A stretch of DNA of 64,000 nt from Mesaphorura yosii (taxonomy: Eukaryota; Arthropoda; Collembola; Poduromorpha; Tullbergiidae). Below the pieces are notes generated by a model, which had not been told where the DNA came from, made no database searches, and worked only from the letters and a program-made list of their open reading frames with translations. Both the position numbers and the translations under genes were made by a program. Of the stretch, positions 43,401 to 53,712 are shown in pieces (the first letter of the stretch is position 1; every line of letters begins with the position of its first letter). The DNA is taken from NCBI GenBank assembly GCA_009869945.1, contig WIXG01000388.1, forward strand, positions 1-64,000. The letters run 5' to 3'.

Positions 43401-46400
43401 ACCTAAGAAATTAGCATACACATTGTTGATTTAATCACTGAAAGGACATGTTTACGATTGGGTTCGTGCAGTCGCACGGTTGTTTTGCATGTGAAATTGC
43501 GAACCTGCTGCGTGACGAACTAATCTCGACCATTGTAAATATAGTGCCTAGAGTTTCGTGATTCATAAACTGTCAGGAGCCTTTCGCTGCTTGCTGTTTA
43601 TGTCGACCGAATTTGGACAAGAGTTTGGTAGACAAACGCGGACTAAAAGACGTATAAATTAGTTTGCAGCTTTATTTAGTTTTCTTATGAACATGAATTA
43701 CAACGTGAAATTGTACGAAAGCCTGCATCCTGGTAGTCAATCGTACAAAAGAGAAGCTCTGAATTTTAATTTGATATTCGCTGGTATTGCGAAGTTGACT
43801 TTCCCCTTCCTTCGACATATGGAATGGTATTCTCATACAATCACGCAAAGGTATTGAAAGAATTGGGCTGTCACCATTCTCAATCAGTAGACGCAGGACA
43901 CAGTGTTCATCTTATGAATGGGTAACGCTTTAGTATTTATTTATACGTTTCTTAATTAAGCTGTTAACCCCAGAACAAAACAGAATAAATAGTGCCAGCT
44001 GCTTGTTAATGTAGGTGTCTATGTTTGCACTTGCCGACACAACGCGAGAAAATGAACCAGGAGTTTGATTAAAATGTCCTTCTCACACGATGAACTCGGC
44101 CACTGAGTTGCAGGTTTGCGTGTCTTCTTGGTACTAGTGAATGTGTGAATTAATAATTACACGAGACATCATTATTGCAAGTCTATTTGCCCATTGGTGC
44201 AACGTACGATTAGAACGAGAGTCAACCTGCCATGCTGAGAAAGTAGGATACAAAATGCCAAATGCGGCATGGCCAGTGTAATTTGATGCAATGCTACTTG
44301 AAAGCGGATTGGAAAGGATTCACTAGAAGTTAAGAGATACCTCGTGAGTTAAAATCTCTATCAAACTCGAATTACATTTCAGTAATGAACTTACACGCAC
44401 GCAGCAAGCACACACATTTGATCATCACTGTTATTACTACGACCATGATTGTAATTGGACCTTGAGTCCGGCTTTTATGCGGGCTTTGAACTTTTACTTT
44501 TATTCAGAGAACCGACCACGCGTTTTTCTGCTGACCTCATTATGTTACTAACTATTTCTGCTGCTGTTTGACGAAATGAAGCAATTACAATGCTTTTCAT
44601 GTCTCACGCCACACGCGAGAGACTCGGAACTGTCGGTCGTGTTCGAGTTCAATGTCTGCCACCGTCGAGACATAATATTAATGAAATTACGTGAGAGCGA
44701 ACAAGAAGCCAAAGATCGCAAGATCAGCTTGTAGTCTGTACATCGTGAAGACGAGTCTTCCATTCATGGACTGCTGGAGCTTCGCGGTCCGCTGTGGCTG
44801 CTCAGTCAGTATTTTTATCTTGTTCTCGTAAATAGATAATGAAATGTCCACTCTACTTGGCTTGCAAGGTCGTTTTCTTTGGAAATTGCAGCCTCTTAGT
44901 CTGTGTTATTAGTAGTGTTATTACACCAGCGCTAATACTATTTCCACTTTCCCCACTGAACTTTGAACTACTTGACTGGCTCAAACTGGGTCTAATTTTA
45001 AACATAGACAAGTCCAGGCCAGCTTTCTCTCTCAGTACTTGCATAGAGCATAAGGAAATGAAAAGAAAGTACGCATGAAAGACAGGCTGATCCATCCAAG
45101 AGAAGCAGCTGCAGGCACGGCTGGACACGGCCAATGTGCTCTAATTCATTTCTGGGTTTGTTCATCGTTTTGCCTTTTGTCGTATTTATCGCGTATTTAT
45201 TGAACGAAAGAGAAGAGCATCTGTATCATTTCTGTCTGCAACGCACTGAGATGCTATTTTTAGATGAATTGCGCCATAAGAAAAGGCTTATGGACATTCG
45301 TAATTATAGGAAAGATTTCTATTTCCGCAACTCTAATATACTTAGTTTAGTACGAGAGGTTTTAATGATGAAGACAGAGAATAATGAAGTGAATTTCGAG
45401 TCCGGCGAAACTCTTTTGTTATGTAAGAATTCGAATTCTTTCTCCGTACATGAAAAAGAAAAGGAATTCTGGACGAATTGCATACAATACAATCCGTATA
45501 GGTATGAGGAGTTAGGATGTAAAATTTGGCTAATTTTGATTAATTGGGAAACGGAAATCGGCGGATGAGCCCTGAATTCATGCACCTACGTTGCACTCAT
45601 TTAGTCTGCCATAACTTTGCGAGGTTCGTTAAATATGAAAAACGATATTTGATTTCGAGGGTTGAACTCGGCTGGCTTTCCACCCAAGTAATAATGCTAC
45701 GTTACTTTGAGTAATGCAACGGCATGTCATATGATTTCTGCGGCAGAGAATTTCATCAGAACAAATTGAACGTTCAAATGTGCCGTCGAATCTTCTGAAC
45801 TTTGAAGTGTTCACGAAATCACGAAGTGACTTCATTAGCGTTGGGTGACGGAGGTACATGTTCTTTCCTTCGAAGTGTCAAACAATATTCCAATACACTG
45901 TTCACTTTAAATTCAAGAACCTTTTCATTCGGATCACACTTTGAAAGAAGTTTAGACAGGTTGAATGTACGCGCTTCCCTGTTACAGGCTTTAACCTTAA
46001 AAGCCACAAAGACCTGGCACCAATTAGTCGAGCAGCATCCATTGGTGCTCGAAGAAGCGAATCTTGTTTCGCAGGACTCCGTAACGATTAATTAATTGAG
46101 CATTTTCAGCTGCTTTACACAATAAATTACAGTAGGGAAGGACTTTGCACTATTCCGTACATCTGTAGAAGCAAATCACATGCGCATAAATTACAAGCTT
46201 AAGCCTCCCGTGGCTCGGAGTACATAATTCTCGTTTAATTTAACGCGAATTGTGTAAGAAAGTGTTGTTAGTTTTGCTTGCTCATTGAGAATGATTATGA
46301 TAATGAGCTTAATGCCATGCGAGTGGGAGTGATAAAACAGCACTCGACTTTCCACGGGATCTTGTTTGAATTCTTCTGGAGTTTCACGTCCCGAGTGTTA

Positions 46401-49400
46401 TTCTTCAGATTGCACAAAGAATGTAAATTGTTGGTGCACCATTAATGCATTTTGTTTAGGAAAGAATGCTCATTTATTTTACTGCATCAGCGCGAGACAT
46501 TTTAATGCCTTGGAGATTAAAGTTTAACTCGCATGCATGCATGCAACCGTATACGCATACCGTTCGTTGGTGCTTTGTAGTCTCGAGACAAATGTGAGCA
46601 CTGACTTTTCAAGAGTGGACCGTAATTGTGAATTGTGGCAAGTAAGCCTTTGATGCTCAATCTCAGAAATTTAAATAATTTAATTTTCTCGAAGTACTAA
46701 ATAAACTTTGCGTATTCCGAAATATCTCGCACTCTGTTCACTATACGAAACAGCACAGGCAAATGCAAGAATGCAGCCGAATCAGGATTTTACAGACCAG
46801 CACCTTTGAAGGTCAAGTTGACAATGGCTAAGTGAAGGTTTCCCGAAATATTTGATCTTCGTATTTGAGCGCTCGCTTCAACCTCATTTTTAATATTGGA
46901 AGGATGTCATTCTGGGCCAGTGCGCATGAGGAAATAAATCAATGCAAATTCGCGAGTTCAATTTGCTATTGTGATACTTCGTGTGCGTATTTGGTACAAA
47001 GGCGTAATCATGATTTATCACTCGCGAATTTCAATAAAAGTGTAAATGCCTTTCACGACCTCAATATTTTTCACCACCCTAGCACGAGTGCATGAATGCA
47101 AAATAGGCATTCGAAAGTTCAGGCCTCCAGTCTGTCATCCTTTTCCAAATCAGGAGGTTGAACTTGTGCTTGAAAATAATACTTGAGTGAGCACGAGCAC
47201 GCATGATTGTAACATGGTTCGATACGCGTCTGGCCTAACAGTGCGAACTGCATGGCAGGATTACGTTTGGATGGAAAGCCAAACCTGAGCATGGGCGACG
47301 ACGACTGTGACTGGTAAAGAAAACAAGCACTTGACTTGAGTGTGTGAAGAAAATGGAATTTCAATGGATTATTCCGATTGCATCAGTTTATTCGGAGAAA
47401 AAGAGGACATATGAGACCACTTTACAAGTTGGTCTCTGCTGCTGCGTCCTCTTCAAGCGTGTAGTGTGCCCGTGTGCAGATCATTCGAATAAAATGTGAA
47501 TGTGCGGAATTCAGGAATTCACTACGGAGTAATCTTTATGTGGCCTGGGTTAGGGAGAACGCCTTTCTTTTCAATTTCTTTGCCCTGGTCAATGTGTTTC
47601 CAGACTTCCATGTTTGTATGCTACTTTTCAAAGTTTATCTAAGAAATTGATTCGCAAAACCAAGGCAAGAGGCAGTTTGATGGAAGGCATGGCGTAACAC
47701 AGCGACAAGACATAAGATTCGCCCTGCTCACTTGAATTCTTTCGTATTTTTAAAGAGTGAAGACGAAGAAAATAAGATAAGTGTGTCTTCAGGATTCTTC
47801 TCTGACTTCCTCGACTCGACTGCTTGTGTATGCTCATTGTGCAGTGTCCAAGTAATGTCACCACACCAAGTACTTCTATTCAAGTCCTTAATGCCTATCT
47901 ACAGATTACTGTATTGTATGTCAATGAAGAGTGCAGAAACGCTGTTGCTGAAGAGAAAAGTCGCTATGAAATACTTTCGAAGAATTCAGCAGCAACACGG
48001 ACATGGCTTGACTAGAAACTTTATTTCGCCCGTACACATTCACCTTATGACACTGATATAAATCTATAGGCGTGAAAATCAATGAAGTGAACAAGGAGTA
48101 GTGCAAAGGCAAAAAATAGAACATTGAAGCTACAAAATCCAACTTTAAAAATTTTCTTTACTGCAACAAGGGAATTCTGAACATCGCATTCTCTCTGAGT
48201 CTCTCCTGTCTTGAGATGGTTTATCGCTCTCGAAGCCTGCCTCGCGTTGGAATTTGTTCTCTAATATTTTCTTTATGTCCCGAATAATGGGTTTAAATTG
48301 TTATGTGCGATGCACAACGATTTTCCATTAAAATAAGTAGAACAAAGAATTTACAATTGACGCTCTGGAAATTCCAAGCCGAATTTGTCGCCACAATGAT
48401 CTCCATGTCAAGAGTCAATTCAGGCGTTCCTGAACTTCAGACTTAAACCGAGTCCTGATGTGTACACTCATTTATCTTTCAGATTCTGTAAACACGAATG
48501 ATGGAAAGCTACCGCCCGGCTCACCCAACGAGATTTCTAACGCGAATGTCAACGGTGGGATTGTAATTGATCAGGAGCCGCCGACTGAGTCAACATACTC
48601 GGTATTTAGTTCGCTTCAATCTGGTCCATTCTCGCCCATCACTCCGGGCGAACCGTTTTTCGACGCTTCCATTCCGAGGAATGTCACAGCATTGGTCGGG
48701 AAAACAGCGTATCTCACTTGCCGAGTCCGCAATCTGGGAAACCGAACGGTAAGCATTATTAATTGTTGCGGCGTCAACTCCGCTCCATTAACAAGCACGC
48801 GCACGGGTTTCTATGTGAAGTATTGGTGATAGCAGCAGCAGCAGTAAGAAGAAATAGTATCCGTTGTAACAGAAATCATGACGAATATTTTTGGACCGCA
48901 TCCAAAACAAAGAGAAAGCAGGCCAAGCTATGGAAGGGCAGGCGCAGGCGAAAGTTTCTCATTGCATCTCATAATAGTAATATGTGATTTCGCAGTGCTT
49001 CGTTTCCATTTCAGCCATGGAGCAGCGGCTTTTCACTATAGCAAGTCGTGGCATGGCCGCTCGCCCGTCTTTCTCTTTAAAAAATGAATTTATGACATAC
49101 TGAACTCTATTTAATGTCTTCTATAGACCTCACTCTCAGAGTGCCTTTACGTACACTCGCGGTACCGTATCCTTTACCGTCCTCCGCTTTGGCACAATTA
49201 TGTTGCGAACTAAAACAATATCCCTCAGCTATTATATTCGCAACATGCCATGCGAATGAACCTGGTTTAGAATCCAATTTCGGTTTTTCCATCGCTGTTC
49301 ACCATGCTGATAGAATTGCTTACACTCGTCCTTTTTCTGTGGGTCTGGTGCATGTGCGTACGTAAGTGCACAGTCGGCACATTTCAAACCACACAAATTG

Positions 49401-52400
49401 GTATGATGCCGAGCACGATCGTTTGCGCTTTCTTTTGAACTGGCTGCGGGCGCCTCAGCCCAGCCGGACCCACATTATTTGAAAGACGAGAACCGAAAGA
49501 AATCACTTGACAAATAAAAATCCAGAGACGAAACCAGGCTCATTTCCGAGTTATGAGAAAATGTATGCTAAAATCTATGCAACTACAATGTGCAATACAT
49601 TTCATTAATTAAATGAATTAGGCAACTGCGAGCGAATTTTCAGTGTGCTTATTTATATTTGATTGAAGGTTAGTTGCTGATAGCAGTCAGCATCTAAATC
49701 ATCGAAATATGTCAAAATAGCACAAGTGCTCTGCTTCCTTCGAGTATTTCATGGTTTCTTTCATTCACAGGTTTCTTGGGTTCGGCATCGTGACATTCAC
49801 ATTCTGACCGTCGCGTCGTACACGTACACAAGTGATCAGCGATTCCAAGCCATTCATCAGCGTTCCAATGACGAGTGGACCCTACAAATCAAGTACACAC
49901 AAAAGCGAGATGCTGGAATCTATGAGTAAGTTGTCAGTCAGTTCTGGTAGTTGCTCTTGAGTACTCGGTGCTTGGAAATCCAACAATCCATTGAACAAAT
50001 GTTTCTATTGCAGGTGTCAAATAAGTACACAACCCCATCGCAGCTTCTACTTGAATTTAAATGTTGTCGGTAAGTTCCAAGCAGGGAAACTTGTTAATTA
50101 TTCATGCAACCTGATGGAAGTGGAGGCACAATTGGTTGGCCCAGATACCCTTTCAGCGAGGACATGAAACGCTGACAAGAACTCGTGCGTGTTTTTAAAA
50201 CGTCTAATAGCAGCACTGTAAAGGTGACTCGTGAAGTGTGAAACGACTTCCAAGAAATTACAACTTTGAGGAGCAGGTCAAAGAAGTCCAATATTTCTCG
50301 CTAATTCCTTTGAAGTTTTAAAATTTAAGCATCCCGTGTGTGCTCCATGCTCGCGCTGTGGGTTATAAGTCATCTTCCAGTCTCGCTCCAGTCAACATTC
50401 GATCATTCATTCAGTCAGTTTGACTCATAACCCACTGAACCATATGAACTCAGCTGCTGCTGCTGCTGCCTTGCAAAGAAAAGAAGTAACAGCCGTGCAA
50501 GGCGCAGGCAGTAACATGTGTTGACTCGCAGAATTCCATGCATTTGGCGGTGACTTTCTTTCCTTTTCATTTCACTCGCTCCTTCGTCATCTTCTCCTCT
50601 TAACTTTCTCCTTTCCTCTTCCTCTTATGCTGGCTCTTTTCGTAACTTTTTTATTAGATTGTTCATGGATGAGTTGACGAGTACCTACCAAACCCAAAAA
50701 ACTCTATTATTCCTATGGCACACTTGAAAAAGAAAGAACCTCACCTCAACGTGCGCACTACGGCCATAATCATGGCAGCAGGCACAGAACCATGGTCATG
50801 GTGAAATTACATTAAATTTAGATACGAACCTCTGCCCGCACCGAGCCTTGATGCCAACGCTCTATAATGGGATATAGTCCCTGACTTGTTCCGCAACACA
50901 TTTCATTATTACAATGTAACATTGAATTAAGATTTCTCCAGCTCAAACACACGAGACAAAACCCTTTTCCACAGTTCCACGATCCACAGTCTCCATTTGT
51001 CTCCTAAGCTGCTGCCTGCATGAAATCATGATATATGATATGAAAGAGCGTATATTTTTCAACAGAAATTATTTCTGACTTTTATTCTTCCATGAAGCCT
51101 TGCCACGTGAAACGGGATTAGAAACCAACTTGCGAAATATATGACTTGTGAAGCCAGCACGACTGGTTGGCTGACTGCTTGAGTGCTTGCATAAGAATGG
51201 GAATTGAGAGAAAGAAATTTTTATTCTTGAGTTCAGTGGCATGGCACAATGGGCCATAGACTCATCTTAATTTGTTCCCGTCCACTTGGCACAAACTTTT
51301 CATGAGTATAATTTATTTTCCATTTTTGGTCTGCTGAGGGTTTGGGATGCATTGAAGAGTGCGCGTACGCACATTTCGCATAAATAAACTTCAACTGTGC
51401 AGGAATAATTCCGTCGACAGGCTTGTGGAGCGCATTTTTCATTGTGAGAGCTCAATCCATAATTATATTACATTTTGAACTCTAGCATTAAGGTTAAGTG
51501 CACAATAGAGATTAAATCAAGGTAAATTGAGTTCCGTTATTTTGCATATTCATATCAGATGCGTAAAGATAATAAAAGTCAAGAAGCAGAGGCAGAATCA
51601 ATCCCAAGGCACTCCTCACGGCAGCACGTTTGTTTTCAGAGTATGAAATTCTTAAAAGTTTAACAGCACCCGGCACGCACAATAAACAAGGGCACGAGCT
51701 CAAGAATGCTTCGGGCCATAGCACGAGAGTAGAAAGTGCTAAATTAATTGTGCTTGTGTACACTTCGCCCAAGTTGGTAAAGAAAAGAGGTTATGATGAA
51801 GAAAATTTTAATTCTTCTGAGATTCTTCTTTGCGTAGGAATTAATATGTTTCTGTATGTAGCAAACACGGACAGAGAAAAGGCAGAGTACGCTGCAGCTA
51901 TTGTTGTTATTTACTTTAAAGTAATTGGACTCATATACGTTATGCTGCCGGAGTGAAATTAGTCAAATTTCCTTCAAGAAAGAGATTCAGGTCGTACCCT
52001 ACCGACTGGAAAATCTTTGGAGAATTACTCTGCTCCTCTTTTCTGCTCTGAATATTATCGTGAGCCGCGCGTGCACACTTTTGACGAATGCCTTGGCTTA
52101 ATATTTACATTTCAGTTTCTATCCCGGATTTGACGCGGCGTATTCCGTGCATTACTCCGGCATGCCAGAGTCTACTCTCGTGAATGTTCATCTCCGAAGA
52201 AATTAATGAAATACTGGGAAGGTTTAACGGGCGTCTTTTCTGGTGTTGTGTCTCTTTTGCTCAGCAGCGTAGGCGTGAAGGATTTAATCATTTTAATCTA
52301 GGACACGTTGCGAATGAATTTAGACAAGTGAGGCTCTTCTTGTTGCCTTGCAATGGACTGTCTTTCTCTCTGACCAACTTGAATTAATTTTGCGAACCGG

Positions 52401-53712
52401 CGGTTGTTCACGACTAACCGAGCCAAACGGCAAGCAGTAAGCAGAGGAATGTTGCTCATAAATGACCAAACGATTGAGGCCAGCGACAAACTGAAAACAT
52501 TAATTACAAGGTTCATGCCAGCGTTTAGCACTGTGAGCAGAGAAGGTGCAGAATTCTGGAAGGCGATTTCAAATACCATAACTTGAATATTTGCAAATGA
52601 AAGTTTATGACCAGAGTTACTGAAATCATAAAATTTAATCGCCACGTCTCCTCTTCTCTCTGATAATATTATTCTAGTTTTTAATGTGTATCGAATTTCC
52701 GTGCCTAAGAATGAAACCGTGCCAAACTCATCATATTTTATGGCTACTAACACGCGCTGCCAACCAAGCTTCTGTAGAATTTTGCAATTGAAGAAATGTT
52801 GCTTTATTGCTTCTTACATATTATAAGAAGCTCGTCGTAAAATATGGTCATTGTTTTAGAACTGAGTGAACGCTCTAATTGATTTTTGTTGTTCCAGTGC
52901 CTACTGCCTCCATTCTTGGCGGACCTGATCTGCACGTCGATAAGGGAAGCATGATCAACCTGACCTGCATCATAAAATACAGTCCCGAGCCGCCTTCCTA
53001 CATCTTTTGGTATCATTATGACGATGTAAGCCTACGCGTGCGACTCATTTATCAATTAATATTCACTTAACTGCTTAGACAGCTAAACTGCTTTGCCTCT
53101 GTCGTGTGCAGGTAATAAATTACAACTCGGAACGCGGCGGTGTGAGTGTGATAACAGAAAAGGGCGAGACAACAACATCGTACCTCCTGATTCAAGACGC
53201 CCGAGTCACAGACTCTGGCAAGTACTCGTGTAGTCCTTCAAATGCAGATGTTGCAAGTGTACGTGTTCATGTTCTCAATGGTGAGTTGACGGTTGAGTCT
53301 ATAGGTAAATTTACCAGACATCTTGCTCTCCATGTTCATTAGTATGCATGGCATTCTGAAAAACGGCTAAATGCAAATGAGTTCTAGTCACGTGAACAGT
53401 GAAAGTTTAGTGAACCGCTTTCTTTCTTATTACCAGTCGGCATATTATTAGATTCATACATAAATTATCAAACTTTGCCTTAAAGTAATTTCTAACCCAT
53501 TTGCTCATTTGTGCGTAGGAGAAAGACCAGCAGCAATGCATACTGGGGCAGCGAATCGAATTCTAAGCCAACAATTATTAGCGATATCACTGGCGCTGTC
53601 ACATCAATTTATTCGGTGAGTCCCATGGAATCTTAATTCATGGTATAGTTTTCTGACACTCTTCTTCATATTCAGATATTTAGCGTGTCCCTCTCGTTAT
53701 TTTGGTGGATGA
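1396..53712 (+). CDS. dpr: dpr-family two-Ig-domain neuronal surface protein, Dpr6/Dpr10-like (8 coding exons, spliced)
   Basis: The model joins 1396-1486, 48483-48748, 49771-49925, 50014-50069, 52898-53025, 53112-53280, 53519-53615 and 53676-53712. That gives 999 nt and 332 residues, with every junction in phase. Order along the protein: signal peptide (about 1-25), Ser/Pro/Asn-rich linker (about 31-87), Ig1 (about 88-190; C110, W122 in VSWVRHRDIH, C172 in DAGIYEC), Ig2 (about 191-287; GGPDL, C213, W227 in IFWYH, C272 in DSGKYSC), then a short tail with a weak hydrophobic patch. Sequons lie at N97, N117 and N210. The strings SWVRHRDIH, YTYTSDQRF, SPEPPSYIFWYH and GGVSVITEKGETTTS are dpr hallmarks. 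In Drosophila, Dpr proteins bind DIP partners across neuronal contacts and help synaptic matching; Dpr6 and Dpr10 bind DIP-alpha. Family assignment is very secure. The Dpr6/Dpr10 subgroup rests on remembered family sequences and is less certain. Regulation cannot be read from the sequence beyond the very large first intron. Confidence 0.9.
1487..8188 (+). other. dpr intron 1, first part; no gene seen
   Basis: Mixed-complexity intronic DNA with stop codons in all frames. A small frame at 2423-2530 lies between an acceptor-like TTTTCAG and a donor-like AAG/GTACGG and looks weakly signal-peptide-like, but its phase does not fit exon 2. I see no transposase or reverse-transcriptase motifs and no long simple repeats. 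Confidence 0.6.
8189..8229. repeat. 41-bp dispersed repeat, copy 1
   Basis: The segment GAACGTGACGCAGAGCGATT and the 21 bases after it match 58827-58867 at 35 of 41 positions, same orientation. Five of the six differences are transitions. The minus-strand translation reads TRGINRSASR, against TRGINRSTSR in the other copy, so it may be a scrap of a mobile-element coding region or of a repeat family. Similarity just outside the 41 bp is weak. Confidence 0.55.
8230..19538 (+). other. dpr intron 1, second part; no gene seen
   Basis: No open frame here exceeds 140 codons and none shows a known domain. Short features only: a purine-rich direct repeat GGAAGAGGAA twice at 9504-9523, the near-palindrome GGCCTCC-GA-GGAGGCC near 11860, and TCATCATC-GT-GATGATGA at 16933-16950. 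Words such as TGCGTACG and ACGCATAC recur (for example near 17524). Confidence 0.55.
19539..19631 (+). repeat. left inverted-repeat arm of the GGCGAAT element
   Basis: The arm carries GGCGAAT at 19547, 19562 and 19601 and the variant AGCGAAT at 19625. The outer 34 bases pair well with the right arm. The inner part matches only at the repeated words. Confidence 0.68.
20033..20125 (-). repeat. right inverted-repeat arm of the GGCGAAT element
   Basis: The arm carries ATTCGCC at 20040, 20073, 20096 and 20111, mirroring the left arm, and ends GGTGAC against GTTAC at the outer left edge. Confidence 0.68.
20126..48482 (+). other. dpr intron 1, last part; no gene seen
   Basis: About 28 kb without a supported gene on either strand. 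The longest frames (485 bp at 40450-40935, 434 bp at 45134-45568) show no family motifs and no splice context. Features are limited to short items such as GCATGCATGCATGC at 46531-46544 and AATAAT runs near 40771. No reverse transcriptase, transposase or integrase motif was seen. As the bulk of a giant first intron in a neuronal gene it probably holds transcriptional control elements, but none can be named from one sequence. Confidence 0.55.
46531..46544. repeat. GCAT tetranucleotide repeat
   Basis: GCATGCATGCATGC is a short, perfectly self-complementary simple repeat within dpr intron 1. Confidence 0.8.
48483..48748 (+). CDS. dpr: dpr exon 2: N-terminal linker and first strands of Ig1
   Basis: The acceptor is TTTATCTTTCAG/at and the donor is ACG/GTAAGC. 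The exon encodes residues 31-119. Residues 31-87 form a linker rich in Ser, Pro, Asn and Thr with no known fold. Next come PFFDASIPRNVTALVGKTAY and LTCRVRNLGNRT, the A to C strands of the first Ig domain, with its first cysteine (C110) and sequons at N97 and N117. An ATG at 48458 is in frame just upstream, but it would give a protein with no signal peptide and overlaps the acceptor tract, so I treat it as intronic. It could serve only as an internal start of a short isoform. The entering phase is 1 and the leaving phase is 0. Confidence 0.92.
48749..49770 (+). other. dpr intron 2
   Basis: A 1022-bp intron with donor GTAAGC and acceptor CATTCACAG that splits Ig1 in phase 0 between NRT and VSW. 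It contains a short AGC repeat at 48831-48844 and no supported exon. Confidence 0.85.
48831..48844. repeat. AGC trinucleotide repeat
   Basis: AGCAGCAGCAGCAG in dpr intron 2. Confidence 0.85.
49771..49925 (+). CDS. dpr: dpr exon 3: core of Ig1
   Basis: The acceptor is TTCATTCACAG and the donor is TATGA/GTAAGT. The exon opens with VSWVRHRDIHILTV and continues through YTYTSDQRFQAIHQ and EWTLQIKY to DAGIYE. It holds the invariant Ig tryptophan (W122). The face around HRDIHILTV and YTYTSDQRF is, from known Dpr-DIP structures, close to the surface used for pairing with DIP Ig1, which explains its strong conservation. It enters in phase 0 and leaves in phase 2, splitting the Glu codon before the second Ig1 cysteine. 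Confidence 0.95.
50014..50069 (+). CDS. dpr: dpr exon 4: last strand of Ig1
   Basis: This 56-nt exon lies between TTCTATTGCAG and G/GTAAGT. It encodes CQISTQPHRSFYLNLNVV, with the second Ig1 cysteine (C172) as its first full codon, and leaves in phase 1. Intron 3 before it is only 88 bp. It is too short to stand out as an open frame, but reading phase on both sides and the family motif CQISTQP make it secure. Confidence 0.93.
50070..52897 (+). other. dpr intron 4
   Basis: A 2.8-kb intron between the Ig1 and Ig2 exons, donor GTAAGT and acceptor TTGTTCCAG, phase 1. This is the linker position between the two Ig folds. It contains a GCT/CTG repeat at 50453-50469 and a pyrimidine-rich stretch around 50555-50625. 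No additional Ig exon was found in it. Confidence 0.85.
50453..50469. repeat. GCT trinucleotide repeat
   Basis: GCTGCTGCTGCTGCTGC in dpr intron 4. Confidence 0.85.
52898..53025 (+). CDS. dpr: dpr exon 5: first half of Ig2
   Basis: The acceptor is TGTTGTTCCAG and the donor is GAT/GTAAGC. The exon encodes VPTASILGGPDLHVDKGSMI, then NLTC (C213, sequon N210) and SPEPPSYIFWYHYDD (W227). VPTA.ILGGPDL.VDKGS.INLTC is, as I recall it, the Ig2 opening of the Drosophila Dpr6/Dpr10 group, which is the main reason for the subgroup call. It enters in phase 1 and leaves in phase 0. Confidence 0.95.
53112..53280 (+). CDS. dpr: dpr exon 6: second half of Ig2
   Basis: The exon is bounded by TCGTGTGCAG and AATG/GTGAGT. 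It encodes VINYNSERGGVSVITEKGET, then TTSYLLIQDARVTDSGKYSC (C272), SPSNADVASVRVHVLNG. GGVSVITEKG, SGKYSC and PSNADV.SVRVHVLNG are near-diagnostic of dpr proteins. Intron 5 before it is 86 bp. It leaves in phase 1, splitting the Gly codon of the VLNG end of Ig2. Confidence 0.96.
53519..53615 (+). CDS. dpr: dpr exon 7: juxtamembrane tail
   Basis: The acceptor is TTTGTGCGTAG and the donor is CG/GTGAGT. The exon encodes ERPAAMHTGAANRILSQQLL and then AISLALSHQFI plus two bases. The GE(R/H)P.AM.TG.A string directly after Ig2 is a shared dpr feature and confirms the exon. LLAISLALS is a short hydrophobic patch that may be part of a membrane or lipid-anchor signal, as expected near a Dpr C-terminus, although it is weak. 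If the donor is not used, the frame reads one more Arg and stops at TGA 53617-53619. Confidence 0.88.
53676..53712 (+). CDS. dpr: dpr exon 8: C-terminal end and stop
   Basis: A 60-bp intron (53616-53675) with donor GTGAGT, a CTGAC branch-like site near 53652 and acceptor TTCATATTCAG leads into this exon. In the phase set by exon 7 it encodes RYLACPSRYFGG and stops at TGA 53710-53712. The splice signals are good. The tail is not a clear transmembrane or GPI signal, and the unspliced form ending at 53619 is an alternative, so this last exon is less certain than the others. Confidence 0.58.

Noticed and set aside
45134-45568. 144-codon plus-strand frame starting MCSNSFLGLFIVLPFVVFIA
   Set aside because: It has a hydrophobic start but no family motif and no promoter or splice context, and it lies in a 47-kb intron where frames of this size can arise by chance.
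48458-48482. ATG in frame just upstream of exon 2 as the protein start
   Set aside because: It would give a protein without a signal peptide, and it overlaps a good splice acceptor tract.
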